Assembly (NCBI RefSeq): GCF_000013765.1
Contig: NC_007954.1
Coordinates: 3,348,001 to 3,412,000, forward strand
Length of the DNA stretch: 64,000 nucleotides
From: Shewanella denitrificans OS217
GTDB lineage: Bacteria; Pseudomonadota; Gammaproteobacteria; Enterobacterales; Shewanellaceae
Direction of reading: 5' to 3'
This document shows positions 15,837 to 26,260 of the stretch, piece by piece (position 1 is the first letter of the stretch; every line of letters starts with the position of its first letter). The notes under the pieces are model-generated. The model searched no databases. It saw only the letters and a program-made list of their open reading frames with translations, and was not told the DNA's origin. A program made the position numbers and the translations under genes.

Positions 15837-17555
15837 TTGAAGATAAATAGAGCCGCTATTATTCACGCCAAACGCGCTATACGCAAATATCTGCGTAATG
15901 AGTTTAGGGATCAACTGTCCCAGGCGAGCATAAGTGTGCAATTGTGCGCACTGGCTTTATTGTTTGCCATCATCTCCTCTGCCGTGATTATTCTCTTTCG
16001 CCTTATGCTGTTATGGGCCGAGCAGTATACCCAAGTCCATACCGGCACAGTCACTGAACTTGCCTATGACTGGCGCACTTACTTGCCCATAGCCGGTGCT
16101 GCACTCATTTGGTTGGTGGCCTTGTTGGGGTCAAAGCGCTATCGACGCATGGGTATCGCCTATGTGTTACACAGATTTAGGCACCACTATGGCAAGGTGC
16201 CATTGCAATCGGCGCCAGGGCAATTCTTTCAGGCGTTAATCGCCCTTGTGACCAATTTCTCAGTCGGCCGAGAAGGCCCTGCCATTCATTTAGGGGCTGT
16301 GAGTGCCAGCGTCATGGCTGAAAAATTTAAACTGCCCGATAACAGCGTGCGCATCATGTGTGCAAGTGGCATAGCTGCCGGTATTGCCGCCACCTTTAAC
16401 GCGCCATTAGCCGCCGTGTTGTTCGTGTTTGAAGTCATAGTGCGGGAATACAAAATTCATTACTTTTTCCCTATTATGTTGTCCGCCATTTGCGGCGCGG
16501 TATCTAGCCAGCTGGTGTTTGGTAATGTGCACGAATACGCCGCCATCGATGTTATACATATTCCACTGGATCATTACCCTATTTTACTCTTAGGGGGGTT
16601 AGCCTTAGGTTGCACCGCCGCCGCGTTTAACTATTCTCTGCTCAAGGTGACCGCCAAGGGCCAACACTGGCCGCTGATTTACCGCCTTGCCATTGCCGCA
16701 AGCATCACCACAGTGGTGGGGCTATTTCTGCCGCAAGCCTTAGGCTCGGGAGATTTAGCCCTCCATGAAGCTGTCAGTGAGAACCCAAGCTTATTCTTCT
16801 TGATAGCCTTATTGATTGGCAAGATGTTGGCCACTATAGCCGCAATTGGGTTTGGCGTGCCAGGGGGCCTTATTGGTCCCCTCTATGGTATTGGCGCCTT
16901 GGTCGGTGCCATATTAGCGTTAGTCAGTAGCGCGCTGTTTCCCTCTATTGCGCCTTATGTGGGCCTGTATACTGTCATCGGCATGACAGCCATGATGGGG
17001 GTCTGTTTAAGCGCCCCCCTTGCCGCCTTAGTCGCTTTGCTGGAAATGACCAATGATGCGTCCATCATACTGCCAGCCATGTTCGTGACTATTCCCGCGT
17101 TTTTGATTGCCTATCAATGGTTTAATGCAGAATCCATTTTTTTAAAGCAGCTTGATATCATGGGGTTGAGTTACAAGGTACCGCCAATGAATTTAGGCCT
17201 GCAGCAAAAAGGCGTGCGGGTGTTAATGGATAAACGCTTTGTGATAGTCACCGATGACGGCGACTTACTGCTGGAAGTATTAAAACGCGCCGAAGGCAGG
17301 CCAGTACTCGTGAGAAATACCGATGGCAAAATAGAAATGCTGCGCCTTGAAATGCAATCATTTGAAGACAGCACCACACTGTCACGCCACCCCATGCAAG
17401 GCTTGCCAGACAGTGCCACCTTAGATGATGCTTATGTGTTATTGGCGGCAAAACGTGGCGGTGAAGTGTTTATTTATCGGGACAATATTGACAGAATTGT
17501 CGGAGTAATTAGCTGGAGTAATTTGCAACAGGAGATCCGTTTAGGGCAAATGTGA
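15837..17555 (+). CDS. ClC-family chloride channel/antiporter with CBS domains
   Basis: About 572 residues. The ClC core shows 'SVGREGPAIHLG' (the GREGP filter motif) and the 'LGSGD' block, followed by a soluble C-terminal part with two CBS-like segments, from about residue 440 onward. ClC proteins move chloride, often in exchange for protons, across the inner membrane. The start is uncertain: TTG 15837 has AAGAG six bases before it; TTG 15819 and GTG 15831 are also in frame. Confidence 0.88.
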   Translation: MKINRAAIIHAKRAIRKYLRNEFRDQLSQASISVQLCALALLFAIISSAVIILFRLMLLWAEQYTQVHTGTVTELAYDWRTYLPIAGAALIWLVALLGSKRYRRMGIAYVLHRFRHHYGKVPLQSAPGQFFQALIALVTNFSVGREGPAIHLGAVSASVMAEKFKLPDNSVRIMCASGIAAGIAATFNAPLAAVLFVFEVIVREYKIHYFFPIMLSAICGAVSSQLVFGNVHEYAAIDVIHIPLDHYPILLLGGLALGCTAAAFNYSLLKVTAKGQHWPLIYRLAIAASITTVVGLFLPQALGSGDLALHEAVSENPSLFFLIALLIGKMLATIAAIGFGVPGGLIGPLYGIGALVGAILALVSSALFPSIAPYVGLYTVIGMTAMMGVCLSAPLAALVALLEMTNDASIILPAMFVTIPAFLIAYQWFNAESIFLKQLDIMGLSYKVPPMNLGLQQKGVRVLMDKRFVIVTDDGDLLLEVLKRAEGRPVLVRNTDGKIEMLRLEMQSFEDSTTLSRHPMQGLPDSATLDDAYVLLAAKRGGEVFIYRDNIDRIVGVISWSNLQQEIRLGQM

Positions 17556-17694
17556 TCTCGGGGTAAATTCAAGCTGAAACTGTATTATCTCCCTTAGGCT
17601 TCTGCTACAATCGCGCCTCAGCCACCCTACATAAATCTAGGGTAAAGAGTCGCCCTTGCGCACTAATTACCCCCCAACATTGGAAATTAGGCTG

Positions 17695-18714
17695 ATGACA
17701 CAGTTCGAAGGTTCGCACATCCTCTCGGTAAGCCAGTTAGATCTCGACGCTATCAACACCATATTTGCCACTGCTAATAATATGACACCCTACGCCCTGC
17801 GAGAAAAACGCACTAAGGTGTTAGAAGGTGCGATCTTAGGTAACCTGTTTTTTGAACCCAGCACTCGTACTCGAGTGAGTTTCGGCTGTGCCTTTAACTT
17901 GTTAGGCGGCCATGTCAGAGAAACCACGGGAATGGCTTCATCGTCCTTGTCTAAGGGTGAATCCTTATACGACACAGCCCGAGTGTTATCGACCTATTCC
18001 GATGTGATTGCCATGCGTCATCCCGATGCCTACTCGGTAAAAGAATTTGCCGAAGGCAGCCGAGTACCTGTGATTAATGGCGGCGATGGCCCTAACGAGC
18101 ATCCAACCCAAGCCTTATTAGATTTATTTACCATTCAAAAAGAACTTAGCCATTCTGGCATGGGGATCGATGGCATGCATATCGCCATGGTGGGCGATCT
18201 CAAATATGGCCGCACAGTACATTCACTGTCACGCCTGTTATGCATGTATAAAAACATTCAATTTACTTTGATCTCCCCAACAGAGCTGTCTATGCCAGAT
18301 TATGTGCTCAATGACATAGAAAATGCCGGTCACAAGGTACACATTACCGATAAACTGGAAGGCAATTTGCATCAGGCCGATATCCTCTACTTAACCCGTA
18401 TTCAAGAAGAACGCTTTCCCTCTCAGGAAGAAGCCAACAAATATCGCGGCAAGTTTAGGTTAAACCACAGCATTTATACCCAGCACTGTAAGTCTCACAC
18501 TGTGATCATGCATCCCTTGCCAAGAGACTCGCGGGAACAGGCCAATGAGTTAGATAATGACCTCAATAGCCACCCCAGTTTAGCCATTTTCAGACAGGCA
18601 GATAATGGCCTGTTGATCCGTATGGCCCTGTTCGCATTAACCCTAGGGGTTGAAGATAAACTTAAGCAATACGAGTGTCCGGTGAATTGGTATTCCCGCA
18701 AAGGCGATAGATAA
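17695..18714 (+). CDS. pyrB: Aspartate carbamoyltransferase catalytic chain
   Basis: A 339-residue enzyme for the first committed step of pyrimidine synthesis. 'EPSTRTRVSF' is the carbamoyl-phosphate site, 'HPTQALLDLF' and 'MHPLPR' the aspartate side. It is longer than the E. coli catalytic chain, and no pyrI follows, so it may work without the regulatory chain. I prefer ATG 17695 to a start 13 codons upstream because the core family alignment begins here and TTAGG precedes it. Confidence 0.95.
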   Translation: MTQFEGSHILSVSQLDLDAINTIFATANNMTPYALREKRTKVLEGAILGNLFFEPSTRTRVSFGCAFNLLGGHVRETTGMASSSLSKGESLYDTARVLSTYSDVIAMRHPDAYSVKEFAEGSRVPVINGGDGPNEHPTQALLDLFTIQKELSHSGMGIDGMHIAMVGDLKYGRTVHSLSRLLCMYKNIQFTLISPTELSMPDYVLNDIENAGHKVHITDKLEGNLHQADILYLTRIQEERFPSQEEANKYRGKFRLNHSIYTQHCKSHTVIMHPLPRDSREQANELDNDLNSHPSLAIFRQADNGLLIRMALFALTLGVEDKLKQYECPVNWYSRKGDR

Positions 18715-18773
18715 CCGACACCAAACTCTTTAGCACTATATTTTTACATAAATTCAGTTATTAAGGACAACAC

Positions 18774-20075
18774 ATGAACCGTTCTGAAGCCCTATTTGAG
18801 CAGGCGAAGAAAACCATTCCCGGCGGTGTAAACTCGCCAGTGCGCGCCTTCAATGGTGTGGGTGGCTCGCCGCTTTTTATCGAAAAAGCCGATGGCGCTT
18901 ATATTTTCGATGCTGACGGTAACAAATACATAGATTACGTCGGTTCTTGGGGACCGATGATCTTAGGCCATAACCACCCTAAAATTCGTCAAGCTGTACT
19001 CGATGCAGTAGAAAATGGCCTCTCCTTTGGCGCTCCCACTGAACTTGAAGTCAAGATGGCTGAAAAAGTCATCGCCATGGTGCCATCAATCGAACAAGTG
19101 CGCATGGTAAGCTCTGGCACTGAAGCCACCATGAGCGCCATTCGTCTTGCCCGCGGTTACACTAACCGTGACAAGATTTTAAAATTTGAAGGTTGTTACC
19201 ACGGTCATGCCGACTGCTTGTTAGTTAAAGCGGGTTCTGGCGCCCTGACGTTAGGCCAACCTAGCTCGCCTGGCATCCCTGAAGATTTCGCTAAGCACAC
19301 CTTAACGGCCACCTATAACGATTTAGCCTCGGTGCGTTCACTGTTCGAACTGCATCCCGATGCCATTTCTTGCATTATTTTAGAGCCTGTTGCTGGCAAC
19401 ATGAATTGCATCCCCCCTATTCCTGGCTTCCTACAAGGCCTGCGTGGCCTGTGTGATGAATTTGGTGCGCTACTTATCATAGATGAAGTGATGACAGGTT
19501 TTAGGGTCGCCATGGGCGGTGCTCAGGCTCATTATGGTGTCGTGCCAGACTTAACTACCCTAGGCAAAGTTATTGGCGGCGGCATGCCTGTCGGCGCCTT
19601 TGGCGGCAAGAAAGCCATAATGCAATATATCGCGCCGACTGGCCCTGTGTATCAAGCGGGCACGCTTTCCGGCAACCCCATTGCCATGAGTGCAGGTCTT
19701 GCGCAAATGGAAGCCTTGTGTGAACCAGGCCTTTACCCAGCATTAGCGGAAAAAACGCAGCGCATCGCCCTTGGTATGAAAGCGGCAGCCGACAAACACA
19801 GCATTCCACTGTCAATTACCTACGTGGGCGGCATGTTTGGCTTCTTCTTCACCACAGACTCTGCGCCTATGACATCTTTTGCGCAGGTCACTCAGTGCAA
19901 TATGGAGCATTTCCGTTACTTCTATCATGCCATGCTAGCCCAAGGGGTGTATTTAGCCCCTAGCGCCTATGAAGCCGGTTTCTTATCCATGGCTCACGGC
20001 GAAGATGAACTAGCTATGACCCTTAAGGCTGTAGATAGCGTATTTGCTGAAATGAAAGTCGCTTTTAAACTCTAA
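18774..20075 (+). CDS. hemL: Glutamate-1-semialdehyde 2,1-aminomutase
   Basis: A 433-residue PLP enzyme that makes 5-aminolevulinate in the C5 tetrapyrrole pathway. It shows the typical start 'SEALFEQAKKTIPGGVNSPVRAF', 'VSSGTEATMSAIRLARG', the cofactor-site block 'IIDEVMTGFRV', and the PLP lysine in 'TTLGKVIGGGMPVGAFGG'. It lies 59 bases after pyrB, with AAGGA before the ATG. Confidence 0.97.
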   Translation: MNRSEALFEQAKKTIPGGVNSPVRAFNGVGGSPLFIEKADGAYIFDADGNKYIDYVGSWGPMILGHNHPKIRQAVLDAVENGLSFGAPTELEVKMAEKVIAMVPSIEQVRMVSSGTEATMSAIRLARGYTNRDKILKFEGCYHGHADCLLVKAGSGALTLGQPSSPGIPEDFAKHTLTATYNDLASVRSLFELHPDAISCIILEPVAGNMNCIPPIPGFLQGLRGLCDEFGALLIIDEVMTGFRVAMGGAQAHYGVVPDLTTLGKVIGGGMPVGAFGGKKAIMQYIAPTGPVYQAGTLSGNPIAMSAGLAQMEALCEPGLYPALAEKTQRIALGMKAAADKHSIPLSITYVGGMFGFFFTTDSAPMTSFAQVTQCNMEHFRYFYHAMLAQGVYLAPSAYEAGFLSMAHGEDELAMTLKAVDSVFAEMKVAFKL

Positions 20076-20096
20076 TTTCAAGCGCTATTCAGTCGT

Positions 20097-20127
20097 AACA
20101 TTAAGGGACCTAAGGTCCCTTAATGTT
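20097..20127 (+). terminator. Hairpin after hemL
   Basis: A perfect 14-bp stem with a TAA loop; the left arm ends GGGACC and the right begins GGTCCC. It is 21 bases past the hemL stop. There is no strong T-run, so it may be a weak terminator or an RNA-protecting 3' hairpin. Confidence 0.6.
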
Positions 20128-20317
20128 GAAGTCTTACGCTATCAATTGCATTGCAAGGAAATAAATGGTCCTTTTTACCCTAAAAATTGCAAACTCGGTT
20201 GCGAAAATAGGGCCATTATGTTTTGATCGCCTCCGCCAAAATAAGCGACTAATGCCCCCTTAAATTAGTCAGTCCATCTTCTGGTCAAACACACAAAAAC
20301 AGGTTGGAATTGCAGTC

Positions 20318-21565
20318 ATGCTACACACCTTTCTTATCATTCTTGCTGTGCTCGCATTGCTGAGTATCGTGCTCGAAGAAGTCACCCATATTAATAAAGC
20401 GAAAACCACACTCTTCTTAGGCTGTATTGCCTGGGTCAGCTTGTTTATCGCTTCTGGCGATGCTGAACAGACTAAGATTGTTGCCGAAGAACTTAACGAA
20501 AACTTATTGGAAATTGCCACCCTATGGCTATTTTTAATGTCGACCATGACCTTTGTGGCCTACCTGAATGCCAAAGGCATGATCCAGATCATGGTGCAGA
20601 AACTGTTCCCTCAGCGGGTGTCGGTGCGCATGCTGATGATCCAGGTGGCCATGTTTTCGCTTTTTCTCTCAGCCATCTGCGATAACGTCACCGCAACCTT
20701 AGTGTCATTAGGTTTGCTCACCACCTTTAAGCTAGATAAGCAGATGAGAAGACGCATGGCCGTGCTTATCATCTTCGCAGTAAACTCTGGCGGCGTGGCG
20801 CTTATTACCGGTGATGTGACCACCTTGATGATATTCCTTGCGGGTAAAGTGCACATCTCAGATCTGCTGGTGTTGTTTATCCCGGCGGCGGTGAGCGTGA
20901 TGTTATTGGCTGTGCTTTTCTCACTCAAAGCCGAAGGAGAAGTAAAAACCACCCCCATTAAGCAGCAATTTCGTACCGTGGATGTGGTCATTGCCGCTAT
21001 TTTCTTCACCACTATCGTGATGACAATGGCACTGAATGTGTTCTTTAGCATACCGCCAGTGTTGACCTTCTTAACCGGCTTATCTGTGATGTTCCTAGTG
21101 GGCCACATGAGCCGCCCAGACAAGGAAGAAACCCAGGTATTGGAATACATACGTCAGGTCGAGTTTGACACCTTATTATTCTTCCTCGGTATTTTACTGC
21201 TTGTGGGTATGTTAAAAGTCATTGGCACCCTAGATTTATTGACTCAGGTCTACAGCATGTATGACCCTAACATCTCTAACTTCTTTGCCGGTATGGGCTC
21301 TGCGTTATTGGATAACGTGCCACTCACAGCGGCCCTACTCAAGGCTGAACCTGTGTTAACCACTGTGGAATGGCTAGGACTCACTTACTCTGTGGGTGTG
21401 GGTGGTTCGCTGTTGGTGATAGGCTCGGCATCTGGCATTATCGCCATGAGCAAAGTGAAGGAGCTGACCTTTGTTAGCTACCTTAAATATGTGCCAGCAC
21501 TGCTGCTATGTTACTGCGTCGGTTATGGGTTAACTCTGTTTATGGCGCAGCAGATCCACGCTTAG
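20318..21565 (+). CDS. nhaD: NhaD-type sodium/proton antiporter
   Basis: A 415-residue polytopic inner-membrane protein of the NhaD family. 'AICDNVTATLVSLGLL' in the first half and 'ALLDNVPLTAALLKA' in the second are the paired Asp-Asn motifs of the ion path; 'SVGVGGSLLVIGSASG' is the conserved glycine-rich loop. It exports Na+ or Li+ in exchange for protons, important in marine bacteria. No separate signal peptide is seen. It has its own promoter-sized gap upstream and a strong terminator downstream. Confidence 0.9.
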   Translation: MLHTFLIILAVLALLSIVLEEVTHINKAKTTLFLGCIAWVSLFIASGDAEQTKIVAEELNENLLEIATLWLFLMSTMTFVAYLNAKGMIQIMVQKLFPQRVSVRMLMIQVAMFSLFLSAICDNVTATLVSLGLLTTFKLDKQMRRRMAVLIIFAVNSGGVALITGDVTTLMIFLAGKVHISDLLVLFIPAAVSVMLLAVLFSLKAEGEVKTTPIKQQFRTVDVVIAAIFFTTIVMTMALNVFFSIPPVLTFLTGLSVMFLVGHMSRPDKEETQVLEYIRQVEFDTLLFFLGILLLVGMLKVIGTLDLLTQVYSMYDPNISNFFAGMGSALLDNVPLTAALLKAEPVLTTVEWLGLTYSVGVGGSLLVIGSASGIIAMSKVKELTFVSYLKYVPALLLCYCVGYGLTLFMAQQIHA

Positions 21566-21578
21566 TAATGATTCACAC

Positions 21579-21614
21579 CAATAAAAAAGGCGCCTAGGCG
21601 CCTTTTTTATTGGG
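21579..21614. terminator. Bidirectional terminator between nhaD and gspB
   Basis: A perfect palindrome: A-run, GGCGCC-TA-GGCGCC, T-run, flanked by CCAAT/ATTGG. It serves the converging nhaD and gspB genes. Confidence 0.9.
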
Positions 21615-21633
21615 TGTAAATCTGAGGATGAGA

Positions 21634-22896
21634 CTAAATTGCCGGCACTTTAAACTTAGTCCCCTGAATTTCTAGCACTATATCCCGTGGCCTTATTTCT
21701 ATTAAGGTGAGCTTATCCTGAATTTTGTCCCCTTCCTGCAACTCTGCACCGTCCACGTTGAGCCAGCGATTGCTGGCATCTGAGGAATACACATGAGCTA
21801 CCACAGAGAACTCAGGCACTTGTAATTGCAAATTGGCAGGTAGCTGACCGTAGTTAGGATAATCTTTGTCTTGGGTTTGGGAAATAGGATCGAGAGCCGC
21901 TGGGGTTACGTTTTGATTGGCTGACTTCTCATATTCCACATCCTTAAGCGCTGCTTCAAATGCCGCCAATAGGTTATCCTTTTGTGCTTCTTGCTTTACA
22001 GCGGCGATTTGGCTATCGCGCTCACGTTGGCTTAAACGACTATTGCGATTAGCAGTGTCATCACCGCCCTGCGGAGCATTTTGAGTGCCCCTTGGTTCAC
22101 CACTAATACGCCGAGGGCGGGAGGTATCATCATTAATGATATCGTCATTATAACGCTCAAACGTGTCACTGATATTGACCTGCCTCGCCGCGTCATTCAC
22201 TTGTTGTTTTAATGCAGCGAGTTCAGCCAGACCGCGGGCATTGGCGTTAGCCCCAAGCAGGATCGGCTCATCATCAAATCCTTGTTCATCTTGCCACTGA
22301 CTCGTTTGTTGATTGTCATCAAAATGAGGTGCAGAAAATGCAGCTCTTGCGTAGCGCTTCTCGTCTTCTGATAAGCTTGCAAGTAAGGCTTCATCGATTT
22401 GTTCATCTTGTTGGCTAGCGCTCATTCCTTGGGTATTGCGATCCAACAAACTTGCGCTATAGCTTTTAGGCACAGGTAAGGCAACCTTGCCCGCTAATTG
22501 CACCTGAGCCTTGTTCATAGCATTAACGTTAGGTTTGAGCTTAGATTGATCTTCACTCATAGATGCAAGGCTTTCAGGGCCTGCTGAGCTAATCTCATTG
22601 GCTTGGCCTTGAGTCTGATGACCTACCTGAGTTTGCAGCGCTTGTGCGGCATCTAATGTCTTAGTTTGAACTAAGGTATTGGCGGTCAGCTTATGACTTG
22701 GATTGGCCACAACTTGTGCCATCAGCCAAGCAGCGCCTACGGTTGCCCCTAACCCTGTCATCAACCAAAGCGCTTTGGTGCTGGTAAATGCTGACTTAGG
22801 CTTAGGGTAATTGGCTCTTGGGGTAAGCACAGCGTCTGGTAACACACCCATCTGCTGGTTCTTCTCACGGGTAACGGCGTCCAACAAAATCGACAT
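21634..22896 (-). CDS. gspB: General secretion pathway protein GspB
   Basis: A 420-residue protein: short cytoplasmic start 'MSILLDAVTREKNQQ', one membrane helix (about 43-62), a long low-complexity Q/A-rich periplasmic linker, and a C-terminal T2SSB domain ('VVAHVYSSDASNRWLNVDG' to the end). GspB works with GspA to let the type II secretin assemble through peptidoglycan. Its ATG overlaps the gspA stop by one base, so the pair is translationally coupled. Confidence 0.88.
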   Translation of the reverse strand: MSILLDAVTREKNQQMGVLPDAVLTPRANYPKPKSAFTSTKALWLMTGLGATVGAAWLMAQVVANPSHKLTANTLVQTKTLDAAQALQTQVGHQTQGQANEISSAGPESLASMSEDQSKLKPNVNAMNKAQVQLAGKVALPVPKSYSASLLDRNTQGMSASQQDEQIDEALLASLSEDEKRYARAAFSAPHFDDNQQTSQWQDEQGFDDEPILLGANANARGLAELAALKQQVNDAARQVNISDTFERYNDDIINDDTSRPRRISGEPRGTQNAPQGGDDTANRNSRLSQRERDSQIAAVKQEAQKDNLLAAFEAALKDVEYEKSANQNVTPAALDPISQTQDKDYPNYGQLPANLQLQVPEFSVVAHVYSSDASNRWLNVDGAELQEGDKIQDKLTLIEIRPRDIVLEIQGTKFKVPAI

Positions 22897-24614
22897 TAAA
22901 GTGCCTCACGCTTGTTGCTCAGCGCCGAGGTTAATCTTGGGCCTTGCTTACTGGTAAATAAATTCAATTGCACTAAGGTTTGGCTGCCGGCTATGCCATC
23001 GGCTTTTAAACCATGTTGGCGCTGAAACGCCATGAGCTCACGTTCAAGCTCATGATCAAAATCATCCATCAGCCTGGCTTGACGGCCATTAATCTTAGCC
23101 AGATTATTTTCTAACCACTGCACTTGAGATAAATGTGAGCCACGGCTGATTTCTCTTGGCACTCGCTTGGTTGGCTGCCATAACAACTCAAAAGTGCCGC
23201 TAAAGTGCTGATTAAACCAATGCTTAGACACCCATAACTGTTGCTCGTTAAGTTGCAGTAACACTTGGTCATCGTCCCGCTCGACTAACACACCGTAAAA
23301 ATCACCTAAACTTTCATCCTGCAAATAAACCACCGCAGGATAATTGAGTCTTGAGATGCTGTGCCAATTACCTTGCTGTTGATGGCAGGCCAATCCCTGT
23401 TCCATCGCCGCCTGACACGGGGTTAAGCCGCTTATGGGCTGTCGCTGCCACACGCCAAACAAGCCGGCATAGGCATTGTCGATATTCTGACTTTGAGTGA
23501 TGGCTTGCTTGAGCACTCTCTGCTCAGTACTCAGTGTGTTGGCGGTAGGTTGAATTTGCTCAGCAGCATATGTTTGCTCAGCACTTACTTGTTCCGCTCT
23601 TGTTAGTTCAGCCCCTTGTTGCACTGACGCTTGTGGCAAAGCTTGAATTGTAGCTTGAGTGGCTATCTGAGTCTGAACTTGAGCTTGAGTAGCGCCTAAA
23701 TTCGGGTTTGATATCGCTGCCTGATAGAAGCCATAAAAAGCGCCGGCAAACACTAAGGCCACAGTTGCCGCTATTGCCACAGGCTTATATGGCAGTGAGA
23801 ATTCTTCCACCTCGCCCAATACTTCAACCGCGGCTTGCTTCACCATATGATGATCGATGGGCACCTTAGATTGGCCGTAACCGGCCATCAGGGCGCGCTC
23901 GCATAATAGATTGATCAATCTTGGAATGCCGCCACTGTATTTGTGCAGGTATTTACAGGCTTTAGCGGTAAACAGAGGCTCAAACCGATTAGCCACTTGC
24001 AAGCGATGCTGCACATAGAGACTCACTTCCTCTAAGGTTAAAGGCAGTAAATGGTAACGGGCGGTAATGCGCTGGGCTAGCTGCCTAAGTTCTTGTCTCT
24101 TCAGCAGTTGTTGTAATTCTGGCTGACCAATTAAAATCACTTGCAGCAATTTTTTGGTGTCTGTTTCTAAGTTGGTCAGTAATCTAAGCTGCTCTAACAC
24201 TTCGGCTTTAAGGTGCTGAGCTTCATCTATGATAAGCACGGTATTGCGACCTTGCTCGTGATTAGCCAGTAAATAATGACTGATAAGATCGGTCAGTTGC
24301 TTAAGGCTCGGGTTTTCGCTGTAGCTGATTTTAAGCTCATCACACAAGGTGGCCAATAATTCGAGTTCAGTCAGCGCAGGGTTAAGAATAAAAGCGGTGT
24401 CGGTATTTGCTGGTAATTGCCTTAGCAAGCAACGAGATACCGTCGTCTTACCTGTACCAACCTCGCCTGTAAGCAGTACAAATCCCCCGGTCTCACCTAA
24501 GCCATAGGTTAAGTGCGCCAGGGCTTCTCTGTGACGATCACTTAAAAATAAATAATGGGGATTGGGGGCGATTGAAAAGGGATTATCATTCAGTCCAAAG
24601 AAAGCTTTATACAT
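22896..24614 (-). CDS. gspA: ExeA/GspA-type ATPase with peptidoglycan-binding domain
   Basis: A 572-residue protein. The N-terminal AAA domain has Walker A 'GEVGTGKTTV' and Walker B 'LIIDEAQH'. One membrane helix lies at about 277-297, followed by a Q/A-rich linker and a C-terminal peptidoglycan-binding segment ('LMAFQRQHGLKADGIAGSQTL'). It should open space in the wall for the type II secretin, using ATP in the cytoplasm. It forms an operon with gspB; the other gsp genes are not in this window. Confidence 0.9.
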   Translation of the reverse strand: MYKAFFGLNDNPFSIAPNPHYLFLSDRHREALAHLTYGLGETGGFVLLTGEVGTGKTTVSRCLLRQLPANTDTAFILNPALTELELLATLCDELKISYSENPSLKQLTDLISHYLLANHEQGRNTVLIIDEAQHLKAEVLEQLRLLTNLETDTKKLLQVILIGQPELQQLLKRQELRQLAQRITARYHLLPLTLEEVSLYVQHRLQVANRFEPLFTAKACKYLHKYSGGIPRLINLLCERALMAGYGQSKVPIDHHMVKQAAVEVLGEVEEFSLPYKPVAIAATVALVFAGAFYGFYQAAISNPNLGATQAQVQTQIATQATIQALPQASVQQGAELTRAEQVSAEQTYAAEQIQPTANTLSTEQRVLKQAITQSQNIDNAYAGLFGVWQRQPISGLTPCQAAMEQGLACHQQQGNWHSISRLNYPAVVYLQDESLGDFYGVLVERDDDQVLLQLNEQQLWVSKHWFNQHFSGTFELLWQPTKRVPREISRGSHLSQVQWLENNLAKINGRQARLMDDFDHELERELMAFQRQHGLKADGIAGSQTLVQLNLFTSKQGPRLTSALSNKREAL

Positions 24615-24755
24615 GTAACCACAGTTCCTAATTAATTACCGACGGCTCACGTTAATCCTTAGCCAGTGGCTTGTCAAAATTTAGCGTTAAAATCTCTGCC
24701 ATCAACCTAGGCCGTGTTAAGCTTTCGGTAACATTATTTAAGATTTGACCTTGCT

Positions 24756-25997
24756 ATGAAAATTTATCTTGTCGGCGGCGCGGTGCGCGATGCCTTGCTT
24801 GGCCTAACTATCAAAGACAAAGATTATTTGGTGGTGGGCTCAACCCCTGCCGAAATGCTCTCCTTAGGCTATCGTCAAGTGGGCAAGGACTTCCCCGTTT
24901 TTTTGCACCCGAAAAATCAACAAGAGTATGCCTTAGCCCGCATTGAGCGTAAAACTGGCACGGGTTATGACGGCTTTAGTTGTGACGCCAATGAGCATGT
25001 CAGCTTAGAAGAAGACTTATTGCGCCGGGATCTCACCATTAATGCCATAGCCCAAGATGAACAAGGCCAACTGCACGACCCTTATGGCGGCCAACAAGAC
25101 ATAATCCACAAACAACTTCGTCATGTGTCCCAAGCCTTCGTTGAAGATCCCCTGCGGGTGCTCAGGGTCGCTCGCTTCGCCGCGCGCTTTCACTCATTAG
25201 GTTTTACGGTTGCCACTGAAACCATGGCATTAATGTCTCAAATCAGCCTAAGTGGTGAGCTTGAACACTTAACTGCGGAGCGCGTCTGGCAAGAATGTGA
25301 GCGAGCATTAGCCACAGATGAGCCACAGGTCTTTTTTGAAGTTTTAGCTCAGTGCGGCGCACTTGAAGTATTATTCCCTGAAATTCATGCCCTGTTTGGT
25401 GTGCCTCAGCCCGAAAAGTGGCATCCAGAAATTGATACTGGAAAACACACTCTATTAAGCCTCAAGCAAGCGAGTCTACTCACGGATGATATGGCGATTC
25501 GCTTTGCCACCTTAGTACACGACTTAGGCAAGGCGCTGAGCCCCAAAGAAAGCCTACCTAAGCACCATGGTCACGGCCAGAAAGGGTTACCTTTGATCAA
25601 GCAGTTTTGTCAGCGTCTGCGAGTCCCTAATGACTATCGAGATCTGGCGTTATTGGTCAGCGATCAGCATCAAAATATTCACAATGCCTTCGAGCTTAAA
25701 GCCAGCACCTTAGTCAGCCTATTCGATAAAGGGGATTTTTGGCGTAAACCAGAACGTTTAAACGGCCTACTCAGTGCTTGCATTGCCGATATTAGGGGCC
25801 GTACTGGACTCGAAAAAAGTGCCTACCCTCAAGCGGCTTATATTGAACATTGTTTCCAGTTAGCTAAGCAAGTTGAAGTGCAAAAAATCATTGCCGATGG
25901 ATTTATCGGCGCCGACATAAAAAATCAGCTAAATCGACTCAGAATTCTGGCAATTGATGAATACAAACAAAGTTTGATTAAAAAACAACCAAACTAG
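24756..25997 (+). CDS. cca: CCA-adding tRNA nucleotidyltransferase with HD domain
   Basis: A 413-residue enzyme that builds or repairs the CCA 3' end of tRNAs. It opens with 'YLVGGAVRDALLGL' (nucleotidyltransferase GG and RD motifs), has the 'RRDLTINAIA' block, and a C-terminal HD domain with 'LVHDLGKALSPKE', giving phosphatase and phosphodiesterase activity as in E. coli. Length is the same class as the E. coli protein. Confidence 0.96.
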   Translation: MKIYLVGGAVRDALLGLTIKDKDYLVVGSTPAEMLSLGYRQVGKDFPVFLHPKNQQEYALARIERKTGTGYDGFSCDANEHVSLEEDLLRRDLTINAIAQDEQGQLHDPYGGQQDIIHKQLRHVSQAFVEDPLRVLRVARFAARFHSLGFTVATETMALMSQISLSGELEHLTAERVWQECERALATDEPQVFFEVLAQCGALEVLFPEIHALFGVPQPEKWHPEIDTGKHTLLSLKQASLLTDDMAIRFATLVHDLGKALSPKESLPKHHGHGQKGLPLIKQFCQRLRVPNDYRDLALLVSDQHQNIHNAFELKASTLVSLFDKGDFWRKPERLNGLLSACIADIRGRTGLEKSAYPQAAYIEHCFQLAKQVEVQKIIADGFIGADIKNQLNRLRILAIDEYKQSLIKKQPN

Positions 25998-26260
25998 ATT
26001 GGTGGCGATTTGTACGAGATCAATTTATTTTCGTTTAAAAATACAACGAAAGTCGGTTGTAATGCCGTAAATCGTTAATGGAACATCAAATTATGTTGAA
26101 AAGATGGTTACAAACTTGCAATTCAATAAATATTCGCTATTTTAATTAAATATTATTGTGTTTACCTATAGCAAATTAAAATAGCTGTGACATAATTACG
26201 CCGCTGCAGAAACAGAGTGTTTCTGCTCATATTATACAACCTATATTAAGGGATTTACCC

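Noticed and set aside
17695..18714. Ornithine carbamoyltransferase instead of PyrB
   Set aside because: The motif after the STRTR block and the 'HPTQALLDLF' context fit aspartate carbamoyltransferase, and hemL/nhaD context agrees.
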